Made by a program: the position numbers and the translations under genes. Under the pieces are notes generated by a model. It worked only from the letters and a program-made list of their open reading frames with translations. It was not told where the DNA came from and did not search any database. A stretch of DNA of 53,669 nucleotides, taken from NCBI RefSeq assembly GCF_016863635.1, contig NZ_BOPG01000109.1, forward strand, positions 1 through 53,669, read 5' to 3'. The stretch comes from Virgisporangium aurantiacum (GTDB lineage Bacteria > Actinomycetota > Actinomycetes > Mycobacteriales > Micromonosporaceae). Shown in pieces: positions 50,753 to 53,669 of this stretch (position 1 is the first letter of the stretch; the number at the start of each line of letters is the position of its first letter).

Positions 50753-52357
50753 CAGCTCCGCGTCGTCGGCCGGGTGCTTCCACAGGACGTACCAGGCCGA
50801 CAGCGCCGCCATCAGCAGGACGCAGAAGATCACGAACCCGAACCCGCCGATCTCCGTGATCACCGGCCGCCACCCGCGCGGGTACGTCGCCAGCGCCTCG
50901 TTGCCGTACTCGTACCGCTTGACGGTCAGGTACAGCCCGTACGACACGGCGAGGCCCCAGAAGAACAGCCACACGCCGTACAACCGGCGCAGCCCGGTGG
51001 GCGTGAGCATCCCGGGCGGCACCGCCTGCGCGGCGAGGAAGAACATGCCCATCCACAGCGGCATGAAGTAGCGGCCCTGCATGAAGTAGCCGATGACCGG
51101 CACCATGATCACGTCGACGGCGAGGCCGCCGACCAGGCACGCCGCAGGGATGCCCAGGATCACGGCCATCATGCGCCGGCTGGAGTTCATGATCCCGGTG
51201 AGCACCAGCATGCCGATGACCAGGCCCCACGTCACGATGAACCACACCGGCAACTGGGCGGTGGCGTAGCCGAACACGCCGATCGTCTGGCGGATCCAGT
51301 AGTCGAACTTGTTGTTGATGACCGTCCGGACGATCTCGCTGACCGGCGTGCGGACCTCCGGCGTCGCCTCGGTGCCCAGCGTGCCGACCTGTGCGGCGAA
51401 CGACCACGCGAACGCCAGCGCCGCCGCGATGCCGATCGCGAGCACCGCGTACCGGACGTCTTTGCGTCGCAGCAGTTCCTTGATGTGGTGGCGGCGGCCC
51501 ATGGCGAGGAAGCTGAGGATCACGATGGCGACGGCCAGCACCACGCCGATCGGCCGGTTCAGGGCCAGCGGCACCCCGGCGAGCGCGGTCAGCCACACCA
51601 GCCGCTTCGTCCACTTCTCCCCGCCGAAGCCGAACGCCTTCGCGTCCTCGGCGTCCTCCTCGCGATTTCTCGAGAGCAGGCAGGTGAGCGTCACCCAGAG
51701 CAGTGCCGACGTGGCGATCTCCAGCCCGTTCGGGTTCACCAGGCCGGTGAGCACCATCGTGGTCGGCGCGAACACCAGCAGCAGCGCGACCATCAGCATC
51801 CGCCGCCGGCGCAGCGGCCAGATCGTGACCAGCGCCGACGCGTACAGCACCGCGCACAGCAGCGAGCTGAGCAGCCGGGCCAGGTAGACGCCGGTCATGT
51901 CGGGGAACGGCAGCAACGGCCAGCCGACGATCGCGTAGTAGAACGGGTTGTAATGGCCGGCCCGGGTGTGGACCTCGTTCCGCTCGCGGCTCTTCGTCGG
52001 CGTGCCGAGGCAGGTCGCCGGCTCGATGCCGGTGCGCAGGCAGTCGAAGTTCGGCGGCACCAGGCTCGCCGGTACGCTCTGGTACCGACCGTTCTGGCCG
52101 TCGTTGGTCGGCGGCGCGAAGATCTCGCCGCGGACGATGCCGGCCGCCCGGATCACGTGGTCGTGCTCGTCGTAGGCGCCGTCGTACGGGGTGATCAGGG
52201 CCCACGCGGCCGGCAGCAGGAAGAAGACCACCAGGGCGGCCCACCACACGCGGCGGGCCCGGGTCTTGGGGGAAACCTCTTTGGGACGGGCGTCAGCGCG
52301 TCGGTTATCCGACGTCTCGGGGGACTCCGTCGTCTCCGAATCCAAGCCCCCGGGCAT
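50729..52357 (-). CDS. DUF2142-type multi-pass membrane protein (paralogue of 34490-36070)
   Basis: A 542-aa protein with 10-12 helices. After the first helix (about residues 38-56) it has TPYDGAYDEHDHVIRAAGI, then a loop with cysteines, GHYNPFYYAIVGWP and GLVNPNGLEIATSALLW, the same landmarks as the protein at 34490-36070. The N-terminal 35 residues are charged and cytoplasmic. The function is not established; a GT-C-like role in polymer assembly is inferred. GAGGAGG precedes the ATG. It lies opposite to rfbA and rfbC, between them. Confidence 0.87.
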   Translation of the reverse strand: MPGGLDSETTESPETSDNRRADARPKEVSPKTRARRVWWAALVVFFLLPAAWALITPYDGAYDEHDHVIRAAGIVRGEIFAPPTNDGQNGRYQSVPASLVPPNFDCLRTGIEPATCLGTPTKSRERNEVHTRAGHYNPFYYAIVGWPLLPFPDMTGVYLARLLSSLLCAVLYASALVTIWPLRRRRMLMVALLLVFAPTTMVLTGLVNPNGLEIATSALLWVTLTCLLSRNREEDAEDAKAFGFGGEKWTKRLVWLTALAGVPLALNRPIGVVLAVAIVILSFLAMGRRHHIKELLRRKDVRYAVLAIGIAAALAFAWSFAAQVGTLGTEATPEVRTPVSEIVRTVINNKFDYWIRQTIGVFGYATAQLPVWFIVTWGLVIGMLVLTGIMNSSRRMMAVILGIPAACLVGGLAVDVIMVPVIGYFMQGRYFMPLWMGMFFLAAQAVPPGMLTPTGLRRLYGVWLFFWGLAVSYGLYLTVKRYEYGNEALATYPRGWRPVITEIGGFGFVIFCVLLMAALSAWYVLWKHPADDAELSAEVEQT

Positions 52358-52513
52358 GTCGCGGTCCTCCTCGACCTGGTCCCTGATCAGCTCGTCCTCC
52401 GAGGTTCAGGCCCGCGCGAACCGGCGCCGGGCATCGATCACTACCGCCGACCCGGGGCAGATCGAGCGAATCCTAGCAACTGGATTCGCCGGTCCGACGG
52501 TGCCCGGCTGGCT

Positions 52514-52519
52514 TATCAT
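52514..52519 (+). promoter_or_regulatory. Putative -10 element for a leaderless rfbC transcript
   Basis: TATCAT fits TANNNT and ends eight bases before the GTG at 52528, with no ribosome binding site between. Confidence 0.42.
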
Positions 52520-52527
52520 CACCGATC

Positions 52528-53124
52528 GTGAAGATCCGAGCCTTGTCCATCGAGGGCGCGTACGAAATCACCCCGGTCGTCCTGGGCGACCCGCGGGGAA
52601 ACTTCGCTGAGCTCTACAAGGAGGACGTGTTCGCGGCCGAGATCGGTCACCCCCTCCGGATCGCGCAGATCAACACGTCCACCTCGGCCCGCGACGTCGT
52701 ACGCGGCGTGCACTGGGCCGACGTGCCGCCGGGGCAGGCCAAGTACGTCACCTGCCAGCAGGGTGCGCTGGTCGACTTCGTGATCGACCTGCGGGTCGGC
52801 TCGCCGACGTTCGGCCGCTGGGAGAGCGTGCTGCTCGACACGGTGGAGAAGAAGGCGGTGTACGTCAGCGAGGGTCTCGGCCACGGATTCCGCTCGCTCA
52901 CCGACGACACCGTGATCCACTACCTGTGTTCGGCGCCGTACAACCCGCAGCGCGAGTACGTGATCCACCCGCTCGACCCGCAGCTGAACATCGACTGGGG
53001 CGTCACCGATCCGGTGCTGTCGGCCCGCGACCGCAACGCGCCGTCGCTGGCCAACGTGCGGGCCGACGGGCGGCTGCCCGACTACAAAGCATGCCTGGAG
53101 TACCGGTCGTCGCTCCGGAACTGA
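52528..53124 (+). CDS. rfbC: dTDP-4-dehydrorhamnose 3,5-epimerase
   Basis: A 198-aa cupin-fold epimerase acting between RfbB and RfbD. It has GDPRGNFAELY, the catalytic His H62 in RGVHWAD (most RmlC have RGLHYQ, so the Leu and Tyr differ), K72 in QAKYVTCQQGALVDFVIDLR, and LGHGFRSLTDDTVIHYLCS with the Tyr/Asp region. The GTG at 52528 starts at the family's usual point. It is 67 bases from pafA, so the gene closes the second glycan block. Confidence 0.94.
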   Translation: MKIRALSIEGAYEITPVVLGDPRGNFAELYKEDVFAAEIGHPLRIAQINTSTSARDVVRGVHWADVPPGQAKYVTCQQGALVDFVIDLRVGSPTFGRWESVLLDTVEKKAVYVSEGLGHGFRSLTDDTVIHYLCSAPYNPQREYVIHPLDPQLNIDWGVTDPVLSARDRNAPSLANVRADGRLPDYKACLEYRSSLRN

Positions 53125-53179
53125 TTCGCGTCCGCAAAAACACCCGCGCGTGAACAGGGCATCGACTCCCCGCGACGGC

Positions 53180-53185
53180 TAGGGT
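53180..53185 (+). promoter_or_regulatory. Putative -10 element for a leaderless pafA transcript
   Basis: TAGGGT ends six bases before the pafA ATG at 53192; no ribosome binding site is seen. The hexamer is identical to the one upstream of rfbA. Confidence 0.45.
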
Positions 53186-53191
53186 TTGGCC

Positions 53192-53669
53192 ATGGACCGG
53201 CGCATCTTCGGCCTCGAAACCGAGTACGGAGTCACGTGCACCTACCGGGGGCAGCGGCGACTGTCACCCGACGAGGTGGCCCGATATCTGTTCCGGCGTG
53301 TGGTGTCGTGGGGGCGTTCGAGCAACGTCTTCCTGCGTAACGGCGCGCGCCTCTACCTCGACGTCGGCTCGCATCCGGAGTACGCCACGCCCGAGTGCGA
53401 CTCGGTCGACGACCTGGTCGTGCACGACCGGGCCGGTGAGCGCATCCTCGAAGGTCTGCTCGTCGACGCCGAGAAGCGGCTGCACGACGAGGGGATCGCC
53501 GGCGACATCTACCTGTTCAAGAACAACACCGACTCGGCCGGCAACTCCTACGGTTGCCACGAGAACTACCTGGTCTCGCGGCACGGCGAGTTCGGCCGGC
53601 TGGCCGACATCCTGATCCCGTTCCTGGTCACCCGGCAGTTGATCTGCGGTGCGGGGAAGGTCCTGCAGA
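53192..53669 (+). CDS. pafA: Pup-protein ligase PafA (N-terminal part, cut by window end)
   Basis: The first 159 residues of PafA, which joins Pup through its C-terminal Glu to lysines of target proteins using ATP. MDRRIFGLETEYGVTC has the conserved metal-binding Glu, LRNGARLYLDVGSHPEYATPE and LFKNNTDSAGNSYGCHENYL match the Dop/PafA fold, and TRQLICGAGKV is the last visible motif. It shares many of these with dop (36169) but lacks the Dop-specific N-terminal insert, which separates ligase from depupylase. The rest lies outside the window. It is separated from prcA by 13.4 kb. Confidence 0.96.
   Translation, partial: MDRRIFGLETEYGVTCTYRGQRRLSPDEVARYLFRRVVSWGRSSNVFLRNGARLYLDVGSHPEYATPECDSVDDLVVHDRAGERILEGLLVDAEKRLHDEGIAGDIYLFKNNTDSAGNSYGCHENYLVSRHGEFGRLADILIPFLVTRQLICGAGKVLQ

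Overview
The window is high-GC actinobacterial DNA, most likely from the Micromonosporaceae or a close relative. GTG and TTG starts are common, ATGA/GTGA start-stop overlaps are frequent, and a complete Pup-proteasome system is present (Mpa/ARC ATPase, Dop, Pup, PrcB, PrcA and the start of PafA). I see no rRNA, tRNA, CRISPR array, transposase or integrase. All calls come from reading the sequence; no database search was run.

Layout. 1-2761: the end of a hybrid NRPS/PKS locus (A-PCP end, then an AT-less ketosynthase). 2778-9170: a SnoaL-like protein whose 5' end looks frameshifted, a small membrane protein, a MacB/FtsX-type ABC transporter (ATPase plus 848-aa permease) and a NarL-type two-component system. 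9171-9502 holds two palindromes. 9503-15637 resembles the conserved actinobacterial neighbourhood of the proteasome ATPase: RecB-like nuclease, M50 protease, TrmI tRNA methyltransferase, a protein of unknown function, a ferredoxin and mpa/arc. 15850-36070 is a first surface-glycan block: an acetyltransferase-aminotransferase fusion, a Gfo/Idh dehydrogenase, several glycosyltransferases, two giant secreted DUF4082 proteins, an epimerase, a second acetyltransferase/aminotransferase pair, a GtrA flippase and a DUF2142 membrane protein. 36169-39801: dop, pup, prcB, prcA. 39891-53124 is a second glycan block: GT-C-like and DUF2142 membrane proteins, GT2 enzymes, an acyltransferase, DUF2304, an MOP-type flippase and all four dTDP-L-rhamnose genes (rfbD, rfbB, rfbA, rfbC). 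53192-end: pafA, cut by the window edge.

How the genes fit together. The proteasome locus appears split by two glycan cassettes of about 20 kb and 13 kb. The cassettes complement each other. The first makes modified amino sugars, plausibly a UDP-2,3-diacetamido-hexuronic acid type precursor. The second supplies dTDP-rhamnose and carries a flippase. Both contain GT2 enzymes and related DUF2142 proteins. Together they look like a pathway for a secreted or wall-linked glycopolymer, with the two giant DUF4082 exoproteins as candidate surface enzymes.

The most interesting points are the split proteasome locus, the fused acetyltransferase-aminotransferase with a possible internal start, the paired giant exoproteins with recently duplicated DUF4082 domains, a palindrome family with identical arms 20 kb apart, and a ketosynthase lacking its second catalytic histidine.
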